Assembly: GCF_900129215.1 (NCBI RefSeq)
Contig: NZ_FQUQ01000005.1
Coordinates: 248,001 to 312,000, forward strand
Direction of reading: 5' to 3'
Source of the DNA: Pedobacter caeni
GTDB lineage: Bacteria > Bacteroidota > Bacteroidia > Sphingobacteriales > Sphingobacteriaceae
Length of the DNA stretch: 64,000 nucleotides
In this document: positions 25,955-33,228 of the stretch, one piece after another
Numbering within the stretch: the first letter of the stretch is position 1
Layout of the letters: each line of letters starts with the position of its first letter
Position numbers and translations under genes: made by a program
Notes under the pieces: model-generated
What the model was told of the DNA's origin: nothing
Databases searched by the model: none
Seen by the model: the letters and a program-made list of their open reading frames with translations, nothing else

Positions 25955-26593
25955 TTATTTGATATAAGGGAAGTTTCTTACTGCCGCATCTATCAAATAA
26001 TCTGCCTGATCAGCGGTGCCCGAGATAAAATTATAGTATCTCCACAGTTGTTTTCCCGATTGTCCGTCGTAAAGCGTAAAGGTTACGGCGGTCCTGACAG
26101 AAATGGAGGTCTTGGATAAGTGCCTGATGACAGCTGCAGAATCGGTAGCACTTCTGTCTTCTGAAATAAAAGTGTCTTTTTCGAATAAGCCGGAAACAAT
26201 GGCATCAACACCCAGGGCTTTTGCAATTTCCTCTTTCGTATACTGATCCAACCGGTTGTCCATTCCCGCTCTCGTCAATAAAAGATTGGTTTTTTCAATG
26301 TCCTGGATTTCGATTTTCATCTTACCTGATTTAGGCAGGAGATAACTAAAGAACCTGGATTGAGTAGCGAGACCTGTATTTATTCTGTCCGTATTTTCAT
26401 CACCTTCAATCCGGTAAGGGATCTGGCTCCGGTAACTCAGTTTTGTTCCGATAGGTAAAATGGCGATGATCTGATGTTTTTCCGTTACTTTTTTTAAGTC
26501 CGGGCTGTTGAATATCTGTTTGTTACTGAATAGCTGTGCATTGGCGATCATTCCAATGGTCATTGCAATGAATAATAAAAGGTATTTTTTCAT
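25955..26593 (-). CDS. Secreted CsgG/TolB-N-like paralog C
   Basis: A periplasmic protein of 212 residues with a cleavable signal peptide (MKKYLLLFIAMTIGMIANAQ). Conserved blocks shared by the three tandem paralogs are AILPIGTKLSYRSQ, KIEIQDIEKTNLLL, YTKEEIAKALGVDAIVSGLF and TLYDGQSGKQLWRYYN. The order of an ILPF-like strand, a 'KTNxLL' helix and a 'LGVDAVxxG' strand is like CsgG, GNA1162 and TolB N-domains, which I infer by pattern only. Function unknown. The last of three genes on minus, and convergent with nothing: rnpB lies 35 bases further on in the same direction. Confidence 0.75.
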   Translation of the reverse strand: MKKYLLLFIAMTIGMIANAQLFSNKQIFNSPDLKKVTEKHQIIAILPIGTKLSYRSQIPYRIEGDENTDRINTGLATQSRFFSYLLPKSGKMKIEIQDIEKTNLLLTRAGMDNRLDQYTKEEIAKALGVDAIVSGLFEKDTFISEDRSATDSAAVIRHLSKTSISVRTAVTFTLYDGQSGKQLWRYYNFISGTADQADYLIDAAVRNFPYIK

Positions 26594-26625
26594 AGGAATA
26601 TATTTTATTGATGTTCAGTGGTAAG

Positions 26626-26658
26626 GGGTATGCTTATGGTCGTTTCATCAGCATACCC
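26626..26658. other. Perfect 9-bp hairpin upstream of paralog C
   Basis: GGGTATGCT and AGCATACCC flank a 15-base loop in the 131-base gap between paralogs C and B. It lies about 33 bases upstream of the start of paralog C and could be a leader structure or an attenuating hairpin. Confidence 0.5.
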
Positions 26659-26724
26659 ATTGCCATTTGTAAGCGGGACAATGCGCGATTACCCTGAATT
26701 TATTAAAGATATGAAAAACAACGT

Positions 26725-27366
26725 TTATCGGATGAAAGGCATGCTTTTTACCGCTGTTTCTATCAGATATTCGGATATATAGCTGTATTGTTGATCGTGA
26801 TCGTAAAACCTCCACATTTGTTTTCCGGTTTGCCCGTCATAAAGTACAAGTGTAAGTGTATTCTTAACTATGGTTGAAGTTCCTGGCATCTTTACAGAGA
26901 GTGAAGCAGTATCGATCTTCATCTCGCCCTGTTTAAGAAAAGCATTACTTTCATACAGTCCGGATATGATGGCATCTACACCTAGAATTTTTGCAATTTC
27001 TTCTTTTGTATACTGATCCAGCCTGCTGCTCATTTCTGACTTCAACAACAATAGATTGGTTTTTTCAATGTCCTGAATTTCTACTTTCATCCGGTGGGAT
27101 TTGGGTAAGATATAACTATATAGTCTGGACTGATTGGCCAATCCGGTATGTTCAATCGCCTGATTTCTTTCGTTGAGGTATGGAACCTGGCTTTTAAAGC
27201 TGAGTTGTGTTCCTATTGGCAAAATTGCAATTACTTTATAGTCCTTCATTGCTTTTTTCAGATCAGGACTGGTGTATACCTGTTTTGTCCTGGCGGGAAA
27301 ACCGAATTGTGCATGGGCCATCATACCGATGGTCATTGCTGCTAATAATAAAAAGCTCCTTTTCAT
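26725..27366 (-). CDS. Secreted CsgG/TolB-N-like paralog B
   Basis: A periplasmic protein of 213 residues. The start is the ATG at 27366, which opens straight into a signal peptide (MKRSFLLLAAMTIGMMAHAQ); the in-frame ATG at 27399 would add 11 residues. It matches paralog C closely, for example VEIQDIEKTNLLLLKSEM and TLVLYDGQTGKQMWRFYDHD. It contains the same YTKEEIAKILGVDAIISGLY block. The family may assemble at or sense something in the envelope; I cannot assign a role. The middle gene of a tandem triplet, with its own AT-rich leader. Confidence 0.75.
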   Translation of the reverse strand: MKRSFLLLAAMTIGMMAHAQFGFPARTKQVYTSPDLKKAMKDYKVIAILPIGTQLSFKSQVPYLNERNQAIEHTGLANQSRLYSYILPKSHRMKVEIQDIEKTNLLLLKSEMSSRLDQYTKEEIAKILGVDAIISGLYESNAFLKQGEMKIDTASLSVKMPGTSTIVKNTLTLVLYDGQTGKQMWRFYDHDQQYSYISEYLIETAVKSMPFIR

Positions 27367-27502
27367 TGGAATATATTTTAATGATGATGAAGCAATCATA
27401 AACAGACCTGCTTTATCATCTGATAAGAAGATGAGAATTGGCTGGTGATTCGTTCAGGGGGGGGGAAACGGAACCACCAGGCCAATTCAGGGGTTAAAAA
27501 AA

Positions 27503-28147
27503 TTATTTGCTGTAAGGGAAGTTTCTGGAAACTTTTCTCATCATGCGGTCTATGAGCTCATCGCTTGAGCTGAATACATCGTCGTTCATGCTTTTGAAAA
27601 ACCGCCACAATAAATCTCCTGTAGGGCCATCATTTACCATCATCGTCAATGCTCCTGATCCGGTTTTGCTGCCCATTCCTCCGAATAATACGGTAGTTAC
27701 AATGGCTCCTGCTTCAGATTTTGACTGTTCAGCTTCAAATTTGCCAGCAATTACTGCATCTACATTCAGGGCTTTAGCAATTTCATCTTTGGTGAAATCC
27801 CCGAGTTTATCGGTCATTCCTGCTTTCTTTAACAGCACATTGGTTTTTTCCACGTCCTGAAATTCTACCGTATACTTTGAGGCTTTACGAAGCAGAAAGG
27901 TGTAGATGCTGGACTGAATAGAATAGGCCTTTTCTCTTTCCTTCTCCCGGTTGGTTTCTATATCGAAATCCCGGGGTTGCTTTTTATAGGTCATCTTTAC
28001 CTCGAAAGGTAAAATCGCGACCAATTTGTGGGTTTTTACTGCTTCCTGCAGTTTTGGACTACTGAATACCTGTTTGGCATTCTCGTACTGAGCATTGGCG
28101 ACCATACCAGTCACCATCGCTACAAATAGTAACAATGATTTTTTCAT
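27503..28147 (-). CDS. Secreted CsgG/TolB-N-like paralog A
   Basis: A periplasmic protein of 214 residues with signal peptide MKKSLLLFVAMVTGMVANAQ. It is the most divergent of the three, with a charged stretch (DFDIETNREKEREKAY) where the others have ordinary sequence and a Gly-rich segment (GGMGSKTGSGAL) before the last strands. Shared blocks are AILPFEVKMTYKKQ, TVEFQDVEKTNVLLKKAGM, FTKDEIAKALNVDAVIAG and DGPTGDLLWRFF. First gene of the triplet in transcription order, so it probably anchors the set. Function unknown. Confidence 0.75.
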   Translation of the reverse strand: MKKSLLLFVAMVTGMVANAQYENAKQVFSSPKLQEAVKTHKLVAILPFEVKMTYKKQPRDFDIETNREKEREKAYSIQSSIYTFLLRKASKYTVEFQDVEKTNVLLKKAGMTDKLGDFTKDEIAKALNVDAVIAGKFEAEQSKSEAGAIVTTVLFGGMGSKTGSGALTMMVNDGPTGDLLWRFFKSMNDDVFSSSDELIDRMMRKVSRNFPYSK

Positions 28148-28461
28148 TTGATAGATTTTTAAAAAATCATCAATGTGTCTTTAATCCAATGTTGATGGAG
28201 GTGGAACTCATAATGATTTCATTTGTGTGTGTAAACAATATTATGTAGAATCTTTTAAATTATTATGAAATAATTAAAGACTATGGAATTTTTTATTGTT
28301 GTTTACTTGATTGGGGAAATGCTAAAACGATATTCCCTCAGAAAAACTCTGTTTTTTCTAAGGGAATCATTTGTAATATTTTTATGCAAATTCAGGCTGG
28401 GAGCGCTGAAAGGGGGTATTTGGTCCTGTTGGACGGGTGTTGTGCCGGCTAAGGCAAGAGG
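28148..28461. other. Gene-free interval with one strong hairpin
   Basis: A 314-base stretch between paralog A and the cytochrome gene. It should hold the promoter for paralog A, but I found no clear -7 box. It contains the hairpin at 28332-28367 listed separately. ORFs here look like background. Confidence 0.6.
28332..28367 (-). terminator. Hairpin, probable terminator of SCO1-cytochrome operon
   Basis: ATTCCCT and AGGGAAT, extended by AGAAAAA/TTTTTCT across one mismatch, form a 14-bp stem. On minus it lies downstream of the cytochrome gene. The tail is only weakly T-rich (ATCGTTTT), so the terminator call is tentative. Confidence 0.5.
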
Positions 28462-28884
28462 TTATTTACAGTTCTTCAGGTCGGTAGAAGTCTGTTCTAA
28501 AGTATACATCCCTTGTTTGTTGCCAAAAGAGTTGGTGATGTAAACGATAATCTGGGCGATGTCTATAGAAGCCAGAGTTTGAAAGTCCGGCATTTTACCT
28601 TCATATTTCTGCCCGTGTATGGTGATGGCTTCGCTCATTCCGTTTTTAATATAGCAGGCCAGCTTTTGCTTGTTCTCTTTCAAAAATACGGTATCGGTAA
28701 GCGGGGGAGCTAAGGCACCCAATCCTTCACCTTTGGCACCATGGCAGTTCTGGCAATATTTGATGTAATAATCGCGGCCATTGGTATAATAGATGTCTTG
28801 TTTTACCTGATCTGCACTCTGACAAGAGTAAATCATGGTAAGCAGGGTACAGAAAACGATGGTACTGATCAGTAATTTGCGCAT
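28462..28884 (-). CDS. Small class I cytochrome c lipoprotein
   Basis: An electron-carrying lipoprotein of 140 residues (lipobox MIYSC at residue 21). The heme-binding motif is CQNCH near residues 44-48, and the distal Met is likely in GKMPDF. It lies two bases after the SCO1 gene on the same strand, so the two are co-transcribed. SCO proteins serve copper insertion into cytochrome oxidase, and this cytochrome may donate electrons to it, which is inference. Confidence 0.9.
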   Translation of the reverse strand: MRKLLISTIVFCTLLTMIYSCQSADQVKQDIYYTNGRDYYIKYCQNCHGAKGEGLGALAPPLTDTVFLKENKQKLACYIKNGMSEAITIHGQKYEGKMPDFQTLASIDIAQIIVYITNSFGNKQGMYTLEQTSTDLKNCK

Positions 28885-28886
28885 GG

Positions 28887-29540
28887 TTATTTTTTGTCCT
28901 CAGCAAGTAATACAGGAATATCTTTAGTCAGTTGTTCGACCTGTTTAGGATCTGTTCCATCGTAAGCACCACGAATGCGTTTCTGCTTGTCGATTAAAAC
29001 CAACCAGCCCTGGTGGATATAACCATCTCTGGCGGTGGTGTCTTCCATCACTGCAACCAGGTAATTGCGTTCTGCAAGTTTATACACGCTATCTTTTGAT
29101 CCGTATACAAACTGCCATTTGTTGCCATCAACACCTAGTTTCTGTGCGTATTTTTTTAATACTGAAGGCTTATCGTATTTGAAATCTATGGTATGAGAAA
29201 GGTACATGACCTCAGGATTGTCTTTATATTTTTCAAATATGCTTTTCATGTTCCGGTGCATGGTCGGGCAAATCGTTGTACAGGAAGTGAAAAAGAAATC
29301 TGCGATATAGATTTTGTCTTTGAACTGATCATTGGTAATGTAAACACTATCCTGGTTTAAGAAGCGAAAGGCAGGAATGGTCTGGTAAAGGGTGTCTACG
29401 CCCATAGAACCATCTTCATTTTTAACAGACACTGCCTCTCTGGGCCCCAGGATGGGTAATTTCTGACTATCCTGACAAGATGAGATAAAGATTGCGAGCG
29501 CAAATAAAAAGGGTAATGGGAAGGAAAAGTTCAGCTTCAT
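28887..29540 (-). CDS. SCO1/SenC family copper chaperone (copy 1)
   Basis: A lipoprotein of 217 residues (lipid Cys22) with a thioredoxin fold that binds copper and helps build the CuA centre of cytochrome oxidase. The CxxxC pair is C87/C91 in TSCTTICPTMHRN, and the copper-ligand His lies in LSHTIDFKYD. It is preceded by a TACCTTTG box. It is paralogous to the SCO gene at 47486 in the putative copper locus. The partner here is a small cytochrome c, whereas the other copy is coupled to a YHS protein. Confidence 0.93.
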   Translation of the reverse strand: MKLNFSFPLPFLFALAIFISSCQDSQKLPILGPREAVSVKNEDGSMGVDTLYQTIPAFRFLNQDSVYITNDQFKDKIYIADFFFTSCTTICPTMHRNMKSIFEKYKDNPEVMYLSHTIDFKYDKPSVLKKYAQKLGVDGNKWQFVYGSKDSVYKLAERNYLVAVMEDTTARDGYIHQGWLVLIDKQKRIRGAYDGTDPKQVEQLTKDIPVLLAEDKK

Positions 29541-29563
29541 AATTTTATTATTATTGAATCCGC

Positions 29564-29571
29564 CAAAGGTA
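29564..29571 (-). promoter_or_regulatory. -7 box of SCO1-cytochrome promoter
   Basis: On minus the sequence is TACCTTTG, an exact TAnnTTTG match, 24 bases before the SCO1 ATG. Confidence 0.55.
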
Positions 29572-29734
29572 GCTAAAATGAAATTAACCCTGCCATTTTG
29601 ATAAGGTTCACTATTGCCACAATAGCGTCATGAAATTATTATTCAAGCCTTAATTAATCTTCAAAGCGCCTTTTTGAATTCTGGCACGTTTGGGCATCCC
29701 GTTTGAAAGCGGTTGGGGTAAAATAAATTAAGAA

Positions 29735-30343
29735 ATGGAAAATCCAATGATCTTTGTGCGTATTGCTACCATAAATGATATAAAATACGTCGATGAAATA
29801 ATTCAGGAAACGGAATCCTCTGCCATTGCCAGGGGATCAGGAATTTCAAAACGAAGCCCGGAATCTCTGGCTCAGAAAATCAGAGATGAGAAAGCGGTGA
29901 TCGCAGTCACTACCGCCGGGGAATGGGTAGGTTTCGCTTATTTTGAAGTCTGGGAGAACGGTAACTTCATCTCCAATTCAGGATTGATTGTTTCCCCGAA
30001 ATTCCGTAAAACAGGAGTGGCCAGGGCCATTAAGGACAGGATCTTCAGAATGTCCAGGAGACGATATCCCAATGCAAAGGTTTTTAGTATTACCTCAGGA
30101 ATCGCCATTATGAAAATGAATACACAATTGGGTTTTGAACCTGTCACCTTTGCAGAGATCACAAAAGACCCTTCATTCTGGGAAGGTTGCAAAAGCTGTG
30201 TGAATTACGACATCCTGGAAGGCAAGAAAAAATGCAATTGCTTATGTACGGCCATGTTATTCGATCCGGAAAAAGTACAGGCAGAACAACAGGTGGCAAT
30301 GCCGGTTGAAGCTTATCAGCGATATCTTTCTAAAACCAATTAA
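29735..30343 (+). CDS. GNAT N-acetyltransferase (arginine-cluster type)
   Basis: An acetyl-CoA-dependent acyltransferase of the GNAT fold (202 residues). Motif A is visible as SPKFRKTGVARAIKDRIF. A C-terminal Cys cluster (CKSCVNYDI and KKCNCLCTAMLF) is unlike ordinary GNATs. I recall GNATs of this kind at the head of Bacteroidota arginine clusters, where they acylate glutamate or ornithine precursors. Here the next gene is an ArgE-like M20 enzyme 33 bases on, and the usual genes between are missing. Substrate and the identity of the cluster are inference. Confidence 0.75.
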   Translation: MENPMIFVRIATINDIKYVDEIIQETESSAIARGSGISKRSPESLAQKIRDEKAVIAVTTAGEWVGFAYFEVWENGNFISNSGLIVSPKFRKTGVARAIKDRIFRMSRRRYPNAKVFSITSGIAIMKMNTQLGFEPVTFAEITKDPSFWEGCKSCVNYDILEGKKKCNCLCTAMLFDPEKVQAEQQVAMPVEAYQRYLSKTN

Positions 30344-30376
30344 ATCATCAACTCAATTCATCAAATCAAAAAGCAT

Positions 30377-31519
30377 ATGAATCCCAATTCCACAAAAAGC
30401 GCTGGCAGTCTGCCCGACTTATATACTTTAACTGAAGACCCTCTCCAGTTGCTTAGAAAATTAATCTCTACTCCCTCATTCAGCGGAGAAGAAGTCAACA
30501 CTGCTGATCAGATTGAATCCTTTCTGAACCATCACGATGTGTTTACCTTTAGAAAATTCAATAACATCTGGGCTTACAACCGGAATTTCGACCCCTCAAA
30601 ACCAACCCTGTTACTCAATTCTCATCACGATACCGTAAGGCCATCAAAAGCGTATCAGAATGACCCTTTTCATCCCTTCATCAAAGATGGAAAGCTGCAT
30701 GGGCTGGGAAGCAATGATGCCGGAGGATGTCTGGTTTCTTTAATGGCGGCTTTCCTTCATTTCCACGAATTTACAGGCCTGCCTTACAACCTTTGCTTCG
30801 CTGCAACTGCCGAGGAAGAAACTTCCGGAGAGAAAGGACTGAAATGTATTCTGCCGGAACTTCAGAATATCGCTTTTGCCATTGTTGGGGAACCTACACA
30901 GATGGAAATGGCTGTTGCGGAGAAAGGATCAATGGTACTGGATTGCATCAGCTATGGTAAACCTGGGCATGCGGCAAGAGAAGAAGGCGATAATGCAATC
31001 TATAAAGCCTTTGCAGATATGCAATGGTTTGCAGATTTTATCTTTCCTATTGAAGGAGATTTACAGAGTCCGGTAAAAATGACGGTCACAGAAGTGAATG
31101 CAGGAATCCAGCACAACATTGTTCCCGGAGAGTGTAATTTTACGGTCGACATCCGTTTTACCCATTCCTGGACACCAAAAGAAATATTGACCACCATTTA
31201 TAACCATACCACCTGTAAAATCAATGTGCGGCCAAACATCATGAATCCTTCCTTTATTGATGGGCATCATCCTTTGGTAATGGCTGGAAAAGAAATCGGA
31301 AAGACTACTTATTGCTCACCTACAAGTTCAGATCAGGGCTGGCTGGATGTTCCGTCCATGAAAATGGGGCCTGGGGATTCTGCCCGTTCACATATGGCGG
31401 ATGAGTTCATCTTTGTAGACGAAATCAGGGAAGGAATTGCGACTTATATCTGGCTGCTGGAGTCATTATTTAGCAACCATGGAAAGAAGAAGAACTTACT
31501 TGTCTCAGATAATTATTAA
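30377..31519 (+). CDS. M20 metallopeptidase, ArgE-type N-acyl-ornithine deacylase
   Basis: A zinc enzyme of 380 residues that hydrolyses an N-acyl amino acid. Metal-binding motifs visible are HHDTVRP, GSNDAGG and TAEEETSG, where the Glu pair supplies the base. A dimerisation lid domain is around residues 180-300, and the C-terminal metal His is in RSHMADEF. The type resembles the acetyl- or succinyl-ornithine deacylase of Bacteroidota arginine synthesis. It follows the GNAT gene, suggesting the same pathway, but other arginine genes are absent from the window. Confidence 0.82.
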   Translation: MNPNSTKSAGSLPDLYTLTEDPLQLLRKLISTPSFSGEEVNTADQIESFLNHHDVFTFRKFNNIWAYNRNFDPSKPTLLLNSHHDTVRPSKAYQNDPFHPFIKDGKLHGLGSNDAGGCLVSLMAAFLHFHEFTGLPYNLCFAATAEEETSGEKGLKCILPELQNIAFAIVGEPTQMEMAVAEKGSMVLDCISYGKPGHAAREEGDNAIYKAFADMQWFADFIFPIEGDLQSPVKMTVTEVNAGIQHNIVPGECNFTVDIRFTHSWTPKEILTTIYNHTTCKINVRPNIMNPSFIDGHHPLVMAGKEIGKTTYCSPTSSDQGWLDVPSMKMGPGDSARSHMADEFIFVDEIREGIATYIWLLESLFSNHGKKKNLLVSDNY

Positions 31520-31539
31520 TATTGTCTAAATTATCAGCT

Positions 31540-32871
31540 ATGCAAGATACGGTCCTCATTATAGACGACGAAAAGAAAATCTGTAGCCTCCTTGCGAGGA
31601 TTATAGAACTGGAGGGATTTAAGGTGTTTCAGGCAAATACCGGAAAGGAAGGACTGAAGACCCTGACCATGCAGGAGGTAGACGTAGTGATCAGTGATGT
31701 GAAGCTACCGGATATCAATGGCGTGGAGCTGGTAAAAGAGATTAAAAAGATCAAACCTTATGTGGAAGTGATCAACCTGACTGCTTTTGGGACCATCTCA
31801 GATGGGGTCATGGCGATGAGGAACGGTGCTTTTGATTACATCACCAAAGGTGATGACAACGATAAAATTATCCCATTGGTCTACAAAGCAATGGATAAGG
31901 TAAAACTGCAGCGCAGGGTCTACGACCTGGAGAATAAAATCATCAAAAAACATAGTTTTAGCGGCATTCTGGGGCAATCAAAAGCGATGAAAGAGGCGCT
32001 GGACCTGGCACAAAAAGTTGCGGCAACAGATACTACGGTGCTGTTACTCGGAGAAACGGGAACAGGAAAAGAAGTCTTTGCCCAGGCCATCCATTATGAA
32101 AGCCCAAGGAAAATGAAGCCTTTTGTGGCCCTGAACTGTAGCGGCTTTAATCCGGAACTTCTGGAAAGTGAATTGTTTGGTTACAAACAAGGTGCTTTTA
32201 CCGGAGCGATGAAAGATAAAAGAGGATTACTGGAAGAAGCAAATGAAGGAACATTGTTCCTGGACGAGATCGGAGAGATGAACCTGGACCTTCAGGCGAA
32301 GCTCTTACGGGTATTGGAAAACCAGACCTTTATTAAGGTAGGGGATACCCATACGAGCAAAGTGAACGTCCGGATCATTGCAGCCACGAACAGGAACCTT
32401 AAAGATGAGGCCGAAGCAGGTAAGTTCAGACTGGACCTTTATTTCAGGCTCTCCGTATTTTCTATTGAGCTGCCCAACCTGTCCCAGCGTAAATCGGATA
32501 TCCTCATGATCGCAAAACATTACCTCAAGGAATTTGGTCTGAAAGTCAATAAGCCTGATTTTGTGATGGACGAGGGCTTTTCCGATTTGCTGATGAGGCA
32601 TGTCTGGAAGGGAAATATCCGGGAACTAAAAAACGTCATGGAAAGGGTGGTGATCCTTGCCGATGGAAATACGGTAACTGCTAATCTCCTGCCTTATGAG
32701 TTCCATGCCGATACTCAGGAAGAAGATTCTATGAAAATGCAGGTCATCGAGAAGCAACACATCAATAAGGTATTGAAACATACCAGAGGTAATAAAACGG
32801 AAACCGCCAGGCTATTGGGGATTGGTCTGACCACTCTATACCGAAAAATGGAAGAATATAAGATCAGCTAA
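31540..32871 (+). CDS. Sigma-54-dependent response regulator linked to kdp
   Basis: An NtrC-type activator of 443 residues from the ATG at 31540 (an upstream TTG is less likely). The receiver domain has acceptor D53. The AAA+ domain has Walker A GETGTGKE, the canonical sigma-54 loop GAFTGA and Walker B TLFLDEIGEM, and a Fis HTH ends the protein (NKTETARLLGIGLTTLYRKM). It lies directly upstream of kdpFABC, ahead of a separate kinase at 40447. Most kdp loci use the OmpR-type KdpE, so a sigma-54 activator here is notable. Control of kdp is inferred from position. Confidence 0.9.
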   Translation: MQDTVLIIDDEKKICSLLARIIELEGFKVFQANTGKEGLKTLTMQEVDVVISDVKLPDINGVELVKEIKKIKPYVEVINLTAFGTISDGVMAMRNGAFDYITKGDDNDKIIPLVYKAMDKVKLQRRVYDLENKIIKKHSFSGILGQSKAMKEALDLAQKVAATDTTVLLLGETGTGKEVFAQAIHYESPRKMKPFVALNCSGFNPELLESELFGYKQGAFTGAMKDKRGLLEEANEGTLFLDEIGEMNLDLQAKLLRVLENQTFIKVGDTHTSKVNVRIIAATNRNLKDEAEAGKFRLDLYFRLSVFSIELPNLSQRKSDILMIAKHYLKEFGLKVNKPDFVMDEGFSDLLMRHVWKGNIRELKNVMERVVILADGNTVTANLLPYEFHADTQEEDSMKMQVIEKQHINKVLKHTRGNKTETARLLGIGLTTLYRKMEEYKIS

Positions 32872-32900
32872 CGCGAAAACCCATAACGGTTCATTATGAT

Positions 32901-32932
32901 AAAAAACCCTTCCATTTTGGAAGGGTTTTTTC
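32901..32932 (+). terminator. Terminator after the NtrC-type regulator
   Basis: AAAAAACCCTTCC and GGAAGGGTTTTTT flank a four-base loop, followed by T residues. It separates the regulator transcript from the kdp transcript. Confidence 0.85.
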
Positions 32933-32997
32933 GTTTATGATTTTTGGTATTTGCACCGAATGTTGATTTTTCGCCTTGTAATCAGTGTTTTAGGAGT

Positions 32998-33014
32998 TTG
33001 GCCCCGACTCTGGT
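32998..33014 (+). promoter_or_regulatory. Possible sigma-54 promoter of kdp
   Basis: TTGGCCCCGACTCTGGT has a -24-like TTGGC and GG-N10-GG spacing. The -12 element is CTGGT instead of TTGCW, so the match is partial. A second, overlapping partial match starts at 33010. The regulator's terminator lies upstream and the first kdp ATG 38 bases downstream, so some promoter must lie here. No TAnnTTTG box was found. Confidence 0.35.
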
Positions 33015-33051
33015 ATGCCAATTGGCTATGGCTATCTAAAATAGACAATTT

Positions 33052-33135
33052 ATGTTAACAATCGCACTACTTCTCGCCCTGCTACTGATGTGCTGGGTAT
33101 TCTACAAATCAATCGACTGGTTCGAAAAAATCTAA
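33052..33135 (+). CDS. 27-aa membrane peptide before kdpF
   Basis: An ORF of 27 residues, MLTIALLLALLLMCWVFYKS then IDWFEKI, with an AT-rich leader. One hydrophobic helix (residues 2-18) is followed by a charged, Trp-containing tail. The gap to kdpF is only five bases, so the two are almost surely co-translated. I know of no assigned partner of this type in KdpFABC. It could be an extra small subunit, a KdpF duplicate or a leader peptide. It is too short for database homology to be decisive. Confidence 0.65.
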   Translation: MLTIALLLALLLMCWVFYKSIDWFEKI

Positions 33136-33140
33136 CAATT

Positions 33141-33218
33141 ATGATCGCATTATTTCTTATCGCAATCGCAGTATTTATCTACATGGTATACGTGCTGATT
33201 AAACCTGAAAAATTTTAA
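33141..33218 (+). CDS. kdpF: KdpF, small subunit of Kdp K+-ATPase
   Basis: A 25-residue single-helix peptide (MIALFLIAIAVFIYMVYVLI then KPEKF). The C-terminal K-P-E-x-F ending matches known KdpF, which ends with a similar hydrophilic KPE/AEKF motif. It stabilises the KdpFABC complex in the inner membrane. It lies ten bases upstream of kdpA and five downstream of another tiny membrane peptide. Confidence 0.85.
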   Translation: MIALFLIAIAVFIYMVYVLIKPEKF

Positions 33219-33228
33219 TTAATTTATT

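Noticed and set aside
27381..27415. GATGAAGCAATCATAAACAG region as a fourth 46-bp element
   Set aside because: Similarity covers only about 20 bases and fades after that; chance is likely.
28283..28543. 86-residue ORF on plus across the cytochrome gene end
   Set aside because: It overlaps the 3' end of a real cytochrome c gene on the other strand and the hairpin, and has no family signal.
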